Assembly: GCF_002251775.1 (NCBI RefSeq)
Contig: NZ_NOXX01000199.1
Location: 1-52,448, forward strand
Reading direction: 5' to 3'
DNA length: 52,448 nt
Source: Flavobacterium aurantiibacter
GTDB taxonomy: Bacteria; Bacteroidota; Bacteroidia; Flavobacteriales; Flavobacteriaceae
Below are positions 24,883 to 33,699 of the stretch, one piece after another; within the stretch, counting starts at the first letter, position 1; each line of letters opens with the position of its first letter. A model generated the notes under the pieces. That model made no database searches and was not told the origin of the DNA. It saw only the letters and a list, made by a program, of their open reading frames with translations. The position numbers and the translations under genes were made by a program.

Positions 24883-25329
24883 ATGCGTTCTTTTCAACGA
24901 AGACTTCTGCTGTTCTTAACTGTACTTTCATGTTTATCTTGCTCCATCGATGATTATGAAACGAAGTCGAACGAAGAATATTTGCAACAATACACGGAGC
25001 AGATAGGTCAGTCTTCCTTTCGAATCGTCGATTTTACCGAAAATGAATTAGATCTAACCGATTCGTATACTAATTTCGTATTTAGTTTCGATTCTGTAGA
25101 TGATAAGGTGACAGTTACCGCTTTGTCTTTTTCCAATGAAGCTCCGTGGTTATTTTATTTGGATGCTGATTCGGCCTTTACGTTTCAAATGAATTTTGGT
25201 AACGATGCGCTTTTGGAGCGCTTGAATGGAGATTGGAGTATCGATATTTTTTTAGAGGAACAATTCACCCTTTATCGTAAAGATGTTTCTTCGGGAGTTG
25301 TTCGCTACCTTACTTTTCAAAAAATCTAA
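24883..25329 (+). CDS. lipocalin-like lipoprotein, second of a tandem pair
   Basis: A 148-residue lipoprotein with lipobox CLSC near residue 20. Its domain follows the same order as the upstream gene: SFRIVDFTEN, YTNFVFSFDSVDDKVTVTA, then LERLNGDWSID and the ending RYLTFQKI, which parallel YQNFVFRF, LIELSDDWDIL and LLTFTRIP in the neighbour. It begins one base after the neighbour's stop and ends just before a terminator. The pair is probably a tandem duplication. Function unknown. Confidence 0.72.
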   Translation: MRSFQRRLLLFLTVLSCLSCSIDDYETKSNEEYLQQYTEQIGQSSFRIVDFTENELDLTDSYTNFVFSFDSVDDKVTVTALSFSNEAPWLFYLDADSAFTFQMNFGNDALLERLNGDWSIDIFLEEQFTLYRKDVSSGVVRYLTFQKI

Positions 25330-25352
25330 AACGGGCTTTAACCAAAAAAATT

Positions 25353-25385
25353 AGCCGTTTCTCGGGGAATTGAGAAACGGCTTTT
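25353..25385 (+). terminator. intrinsic terminator
   Basis: Eleven-base stem AGCCGTTTCTC/GAGAAACGGCT around an 8-base loop, followed by TTTT and preceded by an A-run; it ends the lipoprotein pair. Confidence 0.85.
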
Positions 25386-25810
25386 CCATTTGTTTTTGAG
25401 GGATTAGGCTTGAGAAGAGTTTGTCTAATCTTTTCCGAATGAGACTTTTTTTACTCATTTCAGTTTAAATGAATCATGCAATCAACATGGTCTACAAAGA
25501 TATAATTTTACCTGTTGTTTTAAAAATTTCAAGATGTAAAGCACATTTCATTAAACAAAATGAAAACAGTAAGTTACCACTGAGTAATTCTAACAATTTA
25601 CGACTTATTCTCTTTGTTGCGCTCAGCCTACTTAAATTATAGTAAATTTTCTAATGCAAAATAATGTCGTGAGGTAAAGTAATAATTTTGTGCCGTTAAC
25701 TCTAGGTGTTTTTAAATACGATGTAGTTGTGAGGAATGTAAGCTACTTTTTGAGTCTGTTCTTAGGTAGTTATTTTCAAATTTATTACATTTTTTTTCAA
25801 CTGCGTATAA
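25386..25810. other. AT-rich spacer, no gene seen
   Basis: No coding frame, RNA gene or strong repeat is visible. It precedes a truncated gene remnant, so it may be decayed coding sequence, but I could not read a related protein in any frame. Confidence 0.35.
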
Positions 25811-25819
25811 CAGTATAGT

Positions 25820-26104
25820 TTGTACGAAATCACCTGTAATTTTTATTTGCGTTGCAATACTGTAGAGCGCTACATGAATATACGCTTAAATGTAAACGGA
25901 ACCGATGTAAACGAGCCAGTTAAGGCCATGGCGCCCGAAGATGGCGGCAGCAGCAACAACTCCTTTTCTGTAAACTTTACGCAGTATATTATTCTAAATG
26001 CAAGCGACGTTTTGCGAATTAATTGCGTTCGCGATGGTTCAAATGCAACGATAACTTTCGATGCCAATCAAACATCGAGTATCGTTATTAAACGACTTCG
26101 ATAA
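25820..26104 (+). pseudogene. C1q/TNF-like C-terminal fragment, probable gene remnant
   Basis: The frame has no ATG before 25874 and a stop at 25808-25810; it could begin only at TTG 25820. The encoded ~94 residues (YEITCNFYLRCN, then YMNIRLNVNGT, YIILNASDVLRINC, ending SSIVIKRLR) look like the C-terminal half of a C1q/TNF-like jelly-roll domain, as found at the ends of secreted flavobacterial proteins. There is no signal peptide and no N-terminal part. I read it as the tail of a lost exported protein; a small real gene starting at ATG 25874 is the alternative. Confidence 0.45.
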
Positions 26105-26193
26105 AGCAACTAGCAACTTATCAAAAGTCATTAACAACTGCTTTTTCGTTTTCACTATTTCTTTACTTTTAGCCATAGAATTTAGGACAAAAC

Positions 26194-27018
26194 ATGAAGC
26201 AATATCACGATTTACTAAACCACATTTTGGAACACGGCGTAGAAAAGGGCGACCGCACCGGAACCGGAACCACCAGCGTTTTTGGCTATCAAATGCGTTT
26301 CGATTTAAACGAAGGATTTCCGTTAGTGACCACCAAAAAAGTGCATCTCAAATCGATCATCTATGAATTGCTTTGGTTTTTGAAAGGCGAAACAAATATT
26401 GGTTATCTCAAAGAGAATGGCGTAAAAATATGGGATGAATGGGCCGATGAAAACGGCGATCTGGGTCCGGTGTACGGTTTTCAATGGCGAAACTGGAACA
26501 ACGAACAAATCGACCAAATCTCGGAAGTTATTGAACTCATAAAAAAATCACCCGACAGCCGCCGACTCCTAGTCTCTGCCTGGAATCCTTCAGTGTTACC
26601 CGATACTTCTGTCTCTTTCTCCGAAAATGTCGCCAACGGAAAAGTAGCACTTCCGCCTTGTCACGCCTTTTTTCAATTTTACGTGGCCAACGGTAAACTC
26701 TCTTGCCAACTCTATCAACGCAGCGCCGATGTATTTCTTGGCGTGCCGTTCAATATTGCCAGTTATGCCTTACTAACCATGATGATTGCACAAGTTTGTG
26801 GTTTAGGTTACGGCGACTTCGTTCATACCTTCGGTGATGCACACATTTATCACAACCACCGCGAACAAATTGCATTACAACTCAGTCGCGAGCCACGGCC
26901 GTTGCCAGTCATGAAACTCAATCCCGAAGTAAAAAACATCTTCGAGTTTACCTACGATGATTTTGTCTTGGAAGGTTACGACCCACATCCGGCAATTAAA
27001 GGTGCCGTTGCAGTGTGA
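26194..27018 (+). CDS. thyA: thymidylate synthase
   Basis: Makes dTMP from dUMP with methylenetetrahydrofolate, producing dihydrofolate for FolA. The 274-residue chain has [12 protein letters not shown] near 22, the folate loop, and the nucleotide site [12 protein letters not shown] with the catalytic Cys, then [19 protein letters not shown], and [10 protein letters not shown]. All usual residues are present. It stands alone here, 20 kb from folA; a TACTTTTA box (one mismatch to TAnnTTTG) at 26164-26171 may be its promoter. Confidence 0.97.
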   Translation: MKQYHDLLNHILEHGVEKGDRTGTGTTSVFGYQMRFDLNEGFPLVTTKKVHLKSIIYELLWFLKGETNIGYLKENGVKIWDEWADENGDLGPVYGFQWRNWNNEQIDQISEVIELIKKSPDSRRLLVSAWNPSVLPDTSVSFSENVANGKVALPPCHAFFQFYVANGKLSCQLYQRSADVFLGVPFNIASYALLTMMIAQVCGLGYGDFVHTFGDAHIYHNHREQIALQLSREPRPLPVMKLNPEVKNIFEFTYDDFVLEGYDPHPAIKGAVAV

Positions 27019-27138
27019 TGAAATCTTCTAAAATGAGGGTTATCAATGAGATAAATTCAAAAAAGTAGAAAGAAAATTCAGCTAAAAAATTGGGAAGAAT
27101 TTAATATAGGCTTTTTTTACAAAGCGCCTAGTTGTTAT

Positions 27139-27146
27139 TAGTTTTG
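27139..27146 (+). promoter_or_regulatory. Bacteroidota -7 box deciding the start of the next gene
   Basis: TAGTTTTG fits TAnnTTTG exactly. It ends one base before an in-frame ATG at 27148, which would therefore lie upstream of the transcript start; the later ATGs at 27163 or 27181 are more likely. Confidence 0.55.
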
Positions 27147-27180
27147 CATGCCCTTCATTAAAATGCAAATTCTTTGGTAT

Positions 27181-28026
27181 ATGTTTGGGAGCAACAAATA
27201 TGTATTTTACGGTTTAGTTTTTAGTGTAATTTCAACAAGTACTTTTAGTCAGGTTTCATTTAAAGACAAAGTTAACGGCGAAGTTTTGGCCAATCGCCTA
27301 ATTCTGGTAAACGATACTATTAAGCGATATACCAGCAATGAGGGCGAATTAGCCGTAAAGGAGTTACCAAGCGGTCCGCTTTCATTCAAGACAGAAGGTT
27401 TTCAAGAGTTTGAATATCTAAACACGTCTTCAGCAAGTACCATTTATCTTGTCCCTGAACCTGTAAAACTCCGAGAAGTCTTTATAGATCCAGTTGCAGC
27501 CGCAGCCGAGATTGAAATCGGCTACATCTCATTAAAAAGCAGAAGAAGGCTAGCGACAATGCAGGTAGCTGAAACGGCCCGAGCAGGAGTCATATTAGAT
27601 ATTCCAACAGGCAGTAAGTTTCTATTTAAAAAAATGTTTTTCGGAACTCCCAAACAAGCTAATTACTTAAAATTCAAAGCCAGTATTTGGACGATTGACG
27701 AGTTCTCTCAAAAAATGGATTCTCAAGTTGCTGAAATCGAAGCAGTAGGAGTATGGAATCAAAAGAAGAAAGCTTATGTGATTGACGTTTCCGAAAATCG
27801 AATAATTGTCGAAAAAAATCAAGTACTTGTTCTTCTTGAAGAAGTCAATAACCAAAAAAACTACAGCTTAACTGTCACTGTTAAATCTCGAGAAAATCAG
27901 CCAAATAGAACAATAGTCACTCCAAGAAAGTCAGTTTTTATTCACTCATTCACAAACGGATTTTTCACCGATTCAAAAGGAAATCACCACAACCTCAGAA
28001 TAGGTGCTACGATTATCCCTTTCTGA
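27181..28026 (+). CDS. exported protein of unknown function
   Basis: I do not recognise the family. The chosen start gives a signal peptide (MFGSNKYVFYGLVFSVISTS, cut near TFSQ) and a mature protein of about 258 residues. The first ~75 mature residues look like a CarboxypepD_reg-type beta domain as found in periplasmic or surface proteins of Bacteroidota (KDKVNGEVLANRLILVNDT, then LPSGPLSFKTEGF and TIYLVPEPVKLREV). The rest is beta-rich with a conserved-looking GSKFLFKKMFFGTP and ends IGATIIPF. In-frame ATGs at 27148 and 27163 are possible; the promoter box makes 27148 unlikely. Monocistronic by position. Confidence 0.65.
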   Translation: MFGSNKYVFYGLVFSVISTSTFSQVSFKDKVNGEVLANRLILVNDTIKRYTSNEGELAVKELPSGPLSFKTEGFQEFEYLNTSSASTIYLVPEPVKLREVFIDPVAAAAEIEIGYISLKSRRRLATMQVAETARAGVILDIPTGSKFLFKKMFFGTPKQANYLKFKASIWTIDEFSQKMDSQVAEIEAVGVWNQKKKAYVIDVSENRIIVEKNQVLVLLEEVNNQKNYSLTVTVKSRENQPNRTIVTPRKSVFIHSFTNGFFTDSKGNHHNLRIGATIIPF

Positions 28027-28151
28027 CGCTAAGCCGTTGAAGCGTTACGATTGTTTAATCAAATGTAAGATTTCAACTTTTTGAGATGGAAAAACCAAAC
28101 CTCTCCCAGAAATTATTTTAATTAAAGCCAACACGAAGTCTCTCGTTTCTC

Positions 28152-28600
28152 TCCCGATAGCCATCGAGACTCGCTTCTATTTTCTAACTTCTAAAAAAAT
28201 CCGCCTTCGACAGGCTCAGGCACCGACGATACTTGGTTTGGTCGGGGAAAACGATACGTTGAGTGGTGAACGTCGCGACCCCGACAGCTATCGGGACTAG
28301 CTTCCCCTAAAACGACACGCAAAATGGTGAACGTCAAGAAGTCTTAATACTTAATACTCCCATCTCAATACTACAAAAAATCTCTTTGCGCACTCTGCGT
28401 AAATCTTTGCCTTCTTTGCGGTTGCCTTCGACAAGCTCAGGCACCAACAAATTGTAGGTCAGGTTGGGGATATGAAACGTAAAATGGTGAATTAATCGAA
28501 GTCTAGCCTCTAGCTTCTAACCCAATAGCTATCGGGTCTAGCTTCCCCTAAAACGATACGTTACATAGTGAACGTCGCGACCTCGATAGCTATCAGAACC
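28152..28600. repeat. mosaic of short intergenic repeats
   Basis: A 583-base spacer (28027-28609) without a gene holds at least three kinds of short repeat. Four copies of a palindrome close to CCCGATAGCTATCGGG: 28154-28168, 28280-28296, 28521-28537, 28582-28596. Two copies of GCCTTCGACARGCTCAGGCA: 28203-28224 and 28424-28445. Three copies of a unit near CTTCCCCTAAAACGATACG with GTGAACGTCGCGACC after it: about 28241-28282, 28299-28335, 28540-28583. A run of CTTTGCGNACTCTGCGTAAA type lies at 28383-28421. Such words recur in intergenic DNA of flavobacteria as I recall; the clustering here is plain in the sequence. Confidence 0.75.
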
Positions 28601-28609
28601 AACCTTCCA

Positions 28610-29392
28610 CTACCAGCTTCCGCCGCTGCCGCCGCCAGAGAAACCACCGCCGCCAAAGCCACCAAAGCCGCCTCCGCCACCACCAAAGCTGCCTCCACCG
28701 CCGAAACTACCGCCTCCGCCGCTTCTGCCTAGACTGCTTAAAATGATGATATCTGCTAAATCGAAACCGCCACCGCGATGATTACCACTTCCTTTGCCAC
28801 CACCGCCTTTGCCAAATTTGCTAACCAACACCAGCACCACAACTACGATAACAAACAATAGTGGCAATGGAAAACCGCCCGACTTTTCCTTGGGTTCCGC
28901 ATCGTATTTACCAGCAAACAGCTTAATCATGGCATCAACGCCCGAATTCAAACCGCCTACATAATCTCCTTTTTTGAAGTAAGGAACAATGTCGTTTCGG
29001 GTTATTGTACCACCAATACCTGCGGTAAGTACGTCTTCCAATCCGTAGCCTGCCGAGATCCGAATTTTACGCTCCTTAACCGCCATCAGCATTAGAACAC
29101 CGTTGTCTTTGTCTTTTGTTCCGCCAATTCCCCATTCTTGTCCCCAGCGGGGCGTAAGTAAACCGATATCCTCGCCTTGAAGCGATTCGATAATTACTAC
29201 CGCTATTTGTGTCGAGGTACTGTCGGCATAGTTAACTAACTTTTGTTCCAACAACGCTTTGTCGTTAGCCGAAAGCAAGTTGGCATAATCGTTCACCAAA
29301 CGCGGTGGGTTCGGAATTTCCGGAATTTTTAGTTGCCCAAAAGCCGTTCCGGCAAGTAAAAGCCACAAGAAAAGTAGGATACGTTGCCGCAT
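28610..29392 (-). CDS. TPM domain protein with glycine-rich tail (YgcG-like)
   Basis: A 260-residue membrane protein: signal peptide (1-19, ending AFGQ), TPM domain (about 28-160; VNDYANLLSANDKALLEQ, WGIGGTKDKDNGVL, GYGLEDVLTAG), a transmembrane helix near 173-192, and a C-terminal tail of about 60 residues rich in glycine and serine. This is the usual layout of secreted TPM proteins. It overlaps the next TPM gene by one base and belongs to a four-gene operon MerR-LemA-TPM-TPM. TPM proteins have been tied to photosystem repair and membrane stress in other bacteria; the role here is inferred only. Confidence 0.9.
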   Translation of the reverse strand: MRQRILLFLWLLLAGTAFGQLKIPEIPNPPRLVNDYANLLSANDKALLEQKLVNYADSTSTQIAVVIIESLQGEDIGLLTPRWGQEWGIGGTKDKDNGVLMLMAVKERKIRISAGYGLEDVLTAGIGGTITRNDIVPYFKKGDYVGGLNSGVDAMIKLFAGKYDAEPKEKSGGFPLPLLFVIVVVVLVLVSKFGKGGGGKGSGNHRGGGFDLADIIILSSLGRSGGGGSFGGGGSFGGGGGGFGGFGGGGFSGGGSGGSW

Positions 29393-29829
29393 TAGCCTTT
29401 CGATATTTCGTTAGATAATTCGTTTTGATCGTCTTTCGCGTACGGAAAATATTTTTTCAGTTGCTCGCCAGCAAGCTCAATTCCAGCAATCAAACCGGCT
29501 GCAAATTCAGCTCGCTTAAAATGCGATGCCAGCAAATCTTTGGTCGAGTTCCAAAAATCAGCGGGAACCACGGCATCAATACCACGGTCCCCGCAAATAG
29601 CAAATTTATGATCGTCGACCGCCAAGTAAAACAGCACGCCGTTCTTCTGCTCGGTTTTATGCATTTCAAGCAATTCAAAAACCTGTTTCGCACGTTCCAA
29701 AGGGTCGCCCGAACACAAACGTTCAATATGTAAACGTATCTCGCCCGACGTCGCGCGCTCTGCCGAAGCGATAGCAGCTACTATCGCCGATTCTTCAGCG
29801 GGAGTTAAAAAACTTTCTACGGCCGACAT
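29392..29829 (-). CDS. TPM domain protein, small form
   Basis: A 145-residue protein consisting of a TPM domain alone: FLTPAEESAIVAAIASAE, then TSGEIRLHIE, KNGVLFYLAVDDHKFAICGD and GIDAVVPADFWN. There is no signal peptide or membrane helix. It follows LemA after 4 bases and overlaps the larger TPM gene by one base, so translation is probably coupled. Confidence 0.9.
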   Translation of the reverse strand: MSAVESFLTPAEESAIVAAIASAERATSGEIRLHIERLCSGDPLERAKQVFELLEMHKTEQKNGVLFYLAVDDHKFAICGDRGIDAVVPADFWNSTKDLLASHFKRAEFAAGLIAGIELAGEQLKKYFPYAKDDQNELSNEISKG

Positions 29830-29833
29830 CCGA

Positions 29834-30415
29834 TTAAAATTTAACTTCTACAGGCTTGTCAGCACCTTCAACCGATTTGAAATACGGTTTTTCCGGGTAA
29901 CCGCTCAAAAACCATTTCTGTGGAATTTTCAAGACATAACCGTTGTAAATCTGTGCCTGCTCGTTAAAACGCGTGCGCGCCGTTAAAATCTGGTTCTCGG
30001 TACTAGCCAATTCATCTTGTAATTTCAAGAAATTTTCGTTGGCTTTCAAAGTCGGATACTGCTCCACACTCACCAATAATCGCGATAAACTGCTGCTAAC
30101 ACCGCTTTGTGCCGCGTTAAAAGCTTGCAACTGCTCCGGTGTTACGTTGCTCGGGTCGATCGTTACCGAAGTAGCTTTCGCACGCGCCTCAATAACCGCT
30201 GTTAAAGTCGATTTCTCAAAGTCGGCGGCACCTTTAACGGTATTTACCAAATTGCCAATCAAGTCGTTTCTGCGCTGATACGCCGTTTCCACATTTCCCC
30301 ATTCTTTCTTAACGGCCTGGTCGTAGCCTAAGGCAGTGTTTTGCATGCCTACAACCCAAAAAATTCCTATTAAAATAATCCCTACAATAACCGCAATCGG
30401 TATGAACTTTCTCAT
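29834..30415 (-). CDS. lemA: LemA family protein
   Basis: A 193-residue membrane-anchored protein: one N-terminal helix (about 4-24; IPIAVIVGIILIGIFWVVG), then a helical LemA domain with QRRNDLIGNLVNTVKGAADFE near 48-68, LLVSVEQYPTLKANENFLKLQ near 120-140 and ENQILTARTRFNEQAQIYN near 146-165. It is widely paired with TPM proteins, as here. The molecular function is unknown; a link to envelope maintenance is inferred from the operon. Confidence 0.93.
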   Translation of the reverse strand: MRKFIPIAVIVGIILIGIFWVVGMQNTALGYDQAVKKEWGNVETAYQRRNDLIGNLVNTVKGAADFEKSTLTAVIEARAKATSVTIDPSNVTPEQLQAFNAAQSGVSSSLSRLLVSVEQYPTLKANENFLKLQDELASTENQILTARTRFNEQAQIYNGYVLKIPQKWFLSGYPEKPYFKSVEGADKPVEVKF

Positions 30416-30424
30416 GATGTTTGT

Positions 30425-30757
30425 TTATAATTGTTGTTTAATTTGTATCAATTGTTGTTTAATTGTTTCAAGCTTTGCAATAATTTCAAAGGTGTCGAGC
30501 GATTTTTTCTTCCCTTCCTTCAAATGCGTTTTCGCTCCTTCCAACGTAAAACCGCGCTCTTTCACCAAATGATAAATCAATTGTAAATTTTTAACGTCGT
30601 CTGGCGTAAACATCCGATTGCCTTTCGCATTCTTCTTAGGTTTCAGAATTTCAAATTCTTTATCCCAAAAACGTATCAATGAAGCGTTTACGTCAAATGC
30701 CTTCGCCACTTCGCCAATCGAGTAATACAATTTCCCCGGAACTAAATCAATTTGCAT
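30425..30757 (-). CDS. MerR family transcriptional regulator
   Basis: A small (110-residue) regulator: MerR-type winged helix near the N-terminus (YYSIGEVAKAFDVNASLIRF, then NRMFTPDDVKNLQLIYHLV) followed by a coiled-coil C-terminus ending in glutamine-rich helix. It lacks the metal-binding cysteines of MerR proper. In-frame ATGs also lie at 30808 and 30775; homologues as I know them begin just before QIDLPxKLYYSIGEV, so I took 30757. It is the first gene before lemA, 9 bases away, and may regulate that operon. Confidence 0.85.
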   Translation of the reverse strand: MQIDLVPGKLYYSIGEVAKAFDVNASLIRFWDKEFEILKPKKNAKGNRMFTPDDVKNLQLIYHLVKERGFTLEGAKTHLKEGKKKSLDTFEIIAKLETIKQQLIQIKQQL

Positions 30758-30853
30758 ACCAAAAATGAATTTCATCTGCCAAGGTAGCAAAATTCGACTT
30801 TCTGTCATGCTGCGAAAACGTATTTTTAAATCTCATTAAGTCTTTAAAAATTT

Positions 30854-30861
30854 TACTTTTG
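30854..30861 (+). promoter_or_regulatory. Bacteroidota -7 box upstream of alaS
   Basis: TACTTTTG fits TAnnTTTG exactly; the -33 region has no clean TTG. If used, alaS has a leader of about 200 bases holding the R4 hairpin block. A weaker AACCTTTG lies at 31057-31064, close to the start. Confidence 0.45.
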
Positions 30862-30895
30862 CAGTCAATTTTTTAAAACTTTGTTTTGGCTGCCA

Positions 30896-31040
30896 TTTCC
30901 GGCTGTTACTGCAAGCTAAACCTGCATCGGCGGTTTGTGTAGTGCAGCGTGCGGGCTTCCTTCGGTCGCCGCTCGCCGCCCACACGCACACGCCACTGCA
31001 CGTTCAGGCTTTCCGTGCCATCCGGGGCAGGGCTGTCAGA
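30896..31040. repeat. hairpin-rich intergenic repeat, copy R4, in the alaS leader
   Basis: GC-rich block with an inverted pair GTGCAG (30942-30947)/CTGCAC (30996-31001), extended imperfectly by GCGTGCGGGC and GCCCACACGCACACGC, and a flank CAGGCTTTCCGTGCCATCC that resembles the GCTTTCCGC flank of R1 to R3. Membership in that family is less certain than for the other three. It lies between the MerR gene and alaS. Confidence 0.5.
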
Positions 31041-31070
31041 CCCAAAATACGATACTAACCTTTGTCGATT

Positions 31071-33698
31071 ATGAAATCCGAACTCATCCGTAAAAAGTTT
31101 CTCAACTTCTTCCAATCCAAACAACACCTGATTGTTCCCTCAGCACCAATCGTTCTTAAAGACGATCCAACGCTGATGTTCAACAACTCGGGGATGGCAC
31201 AGTTCAAAGAATTCTTCCTCGGCAACGGAACGCCTCCTTCAAAACGAATCGCCGATACCCAAAAATGCCTCCGCGTTTCTGGAAAACACAACGATCTCGA
31301 AGAAGTAGGTATCGATACTTACCACCACACCATGTTCGAAATGCTCGGAAACTGGTCGTTTGGCGATTACTTTAAAAAAGATGCCATCGATTGGGCATGG
31401 GAATTCTTAACCGAAGAATTGAAACTCGATAAATCACTTTTATACGTATCGGTATTCGAAGGCAATGCAGCCGAAAACGTACCTTTCGATCAAGAAGCCT
31501 TCGATCTATGGAAACGCTACGTAGCCGAAGACCGAATTATCCTCGGAAACAAAAAAGACAATTTCTGGGAAATGGGCGATCAAGGTCCGTGTGGTCCGTG
31601 CTCCGAAATTCACGTCGATTTGCGTTCTGCCGAAGAGCGTGCACAAACACCCGGACGCGAACTCGTTAACGCCGATCATCCGCACGTTGTCGAAATTTGG
31701 AACCTCGTTTTCATGGAATTTAACCGAAAAGCCGACGGTTCTTTGGAAAAACTTCCCGAAAAGCACGTCGATACCGGTATGGGCTTCGAACGTTTGTCTA
31801 TGGCCATGCAAGGTGTAAAATCCAACTACGACACCGACGTTTTTACACCATTGATTCAAAAAGTTGAAACAATTACGGGCGCTTCGTACACAAAAAACAA
31901 TCCGAATGTCGAGCAAGAAAAAATCAATATCGCCATTCGTGTAATAGCCGATCACGTTCGTGCCGTTGCTTTTGCCATCGCCGACGGTCAGTTGCCGTCA
32001 AATACAGGAGCAGGTTACGTGATCCGTCGTATTTTGCGTCGCGCCGTTCGCTACGGATTTACTTTTCTCGATGCGAAAAAACCTTTTGTGTGCGAGTTAG
32101 TGGCTACGCTTGCTGCGCAAATGGGCGAATCGTTTCCCGAAATCGTTGCGCAACAACAATTGGTTACCAACGTAATTCGCGAAGAAGAACAAGCGTTTTT
32201 GCGCACACTCGACCAAGGTTTACAATTGCTCGACCAAGTTATTGCTCAAACCAAAGGCGATACAGTAAGCGGACAAAAAGCCTTTGAACTGTACGATACA
32301 TTCGGTTTTCCAATCGATTTAACAGCACTAATTCTTCGTGAACGCAACCTCAAACTCGACGAAGCCGGTTTCGAAGCCGCCATGCTGGAACAAAAAACAC
32401 GTTCGCGTGCCGCAGGCGAAGTTACCACCGCCGATTGGGTGCAAGTAAACGATCGCGAGCTCGATAATCCGTTTGTAGGCTACGATTCGCTTACCAACGA
32501 AACTACTTTGGTTCGCTACCGTAAAATCGATTCCAAAAAGGACGGAATTCGTTATCAATTGGTCTTAGAAAGTACGCCATTCTACCCAGAAGGAGGAGGC
32601 CAATTAGGCGATCGCGGAACGCTTACCTTCGGAAATGAAGTAATCGAAGTTCTCGACACAAAGAAAGAGAACAACTTAATCATGCACATCGTTGCCAAAC
32701 TTCCCGAGCAACTTACTTCCCGCGTTCAAGCAACAGTAGATGCCGTTTGGCGCAAACATATTTCGGCAAACCACTCGGCTACGCACTTATTGCATCAAGC
32801 ATTACGCCATATTTTAGGTACGCATGTCGAGCAAAAAGGTTCGTTAGTAGCGCCGGGTTATTTGCGTTTCGACTTTTCGCATTTTTCAAAAGTAACCGCC
32901 GAAGAATTACAACAAGTTGAATCGTTTGTAAACGCGCGTATCAACGAAAATTTACCTTTGGTAGAACGCCGTGCCATTGCCTTTGCCGACGCAGTAGCCG
33001 AAGGTGCTATGGCTTTATTCGGTGAAAAATACGGCGATAAAGTTCGCGCCATTAAATTTGGCGATAGCGTTGAATTGTGTGGCGGTATTCACGTACCATC
33101 CACTGCCGCTATTTGGCATTTCAAAATCAGCAGCGAATCGGCTGTAGCAGCCGGAATTCGCCGAATCGAAGCCATTACCGGCGAAGCCGTTGCAAATTAT
33201 TTTGCAGAGCAAGAAACCGAATTGAAGGAAATCAAAGCAATTTTGAAAAATCCGCAAGACATTCAAAAATCAATCAAGCAGTTGCAAGACGATTTACAAA
33301 AAGCGCAAGACCAGCTTGAAAAACTCAATAAAGCTAAGTTCGAGGCACTAGCAACGCAACTGCGCACACAAGGTTCGCTTCAAAACGGTATCGAAGTATT
33401 TGCGTTCGAAATCGACGCCGATGCAAATCAAGCTAAAGACGTTGCTTTTGCTATCGGTGCCAACCACAATCATGCAGCGATTTTACTGGCTACTAATACC
33501 GATGGGAAGCCGGGCTTGTCGATCTACATCTCCAAAGAGCTCGTAGCCGAAAAGCAATTAAATGCTTCGACCATGGTGCGCGAATTAGGAAAATTCATTC
33601 AAGGCGGCGGCGGTGGGCAACCGTTTTTTGCGACAGCCGGAGGGAAAAATCCGCAGGGAATTCAACAAGCCATAGACGCGTTTAAAGCGCAATTCTAG
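31071..33698 (+). CDS. alaS: alanine-tRNA ligase
   Basis: Charges tRNA-Ala and clears mischarged Ser/Gly. Order: class II catalytic core ([46 protein letters not shown]), tRNA-recognition domain, editing domain with the zinc/active-site HxxxH in [12 protein letters not shown] and CGGIHV, coiled coil (about 715-770), and the C-terminal DHHA1-type domain with [14 protein letters not shown]. At 875 residues it is full length. An upstream TTG at 31062 is in frame but sits in a promoter-like element; ATG 31071 matches the family start. The GSCFA gene follows after one base. Confidence 0.97.
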   Translation: MKSELIRKKFLNFFQSKQHLIVPSAPIVLKDDPTLMFNNSGMAQFKEFFLGNGTPPSKRIADTQKCLRVSGKHNDLEEVGIDTYHHTMFEMLGNWSFGDYFKKDAIDWAWEFLTEELKLDKSLLYVSVFEGNAAENVPFDQEAFDLWKRYVAEDRIILGNKKDNFWEMGDQGPCGPCSEIHVDLRSAEERAQTPGRELVNADHPHVVEIWNLVFMEFNRKADGSLEKLPEKHVDTGMGFERLSMAMQGVKSNYDTDVFTPLIQKVETITGASYTKNNPNVEQEKINIAIRVIADHVRAVAFAIADGQLPSNTGAGYVIRRILRRAVRYGFTFLDAKKPFVCELVATLAAQMGESFPEIVAQQQLVTNVIREEEQAFLRTLDQGLQLLDQVIAQTKGDTVSGQKAFELYDTFGFPIDLTALILRERNLKLDEAGFEAAMLEQKTRSRAAGEVTTADWVQVNDRELDNPFVGYDSLTNETTLVRYRKIDSKKDGIRYQLVLESTPFYPEGGGQLGDRGTLTFGNEVIEVLDTKKENNLIMHIVAKLPEQLTSRVQATVDAVWRKHISANHSATHLLHQALRHILGTHVEQKGSLVAPGYLRFDFSHFSKVTAEELQQVESFVNARINENLPLVERRAIAFADAVAEGAMALFGEKYGDKVRAIKFGDSVELCGGIHVPSTAAIWHFKISSESAVAAGIRRIEAITGEAVANYFAEQETELKEIKAILKNPQDIQKSIKQLQDDLQKAQDQLEKLNKAKFEALATQLRTQGSLQNGIEVFAFEIDADANQAKDVAFAIGANHNHAAILLATNTDGKPGLSIYISKELVAEKQLNASTMVRELGKFIQGGGGGQPFFATAGGKNPQGIQQAIDAFKAQF

Positions 33699-33699
33699 G

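Noticed and set aside
30906..31291. Minus-strand frames over the alaS start
   Set aside because: Antisense to the conserved N-terminus of alaS and across the R4 repeat; no protein-like features.
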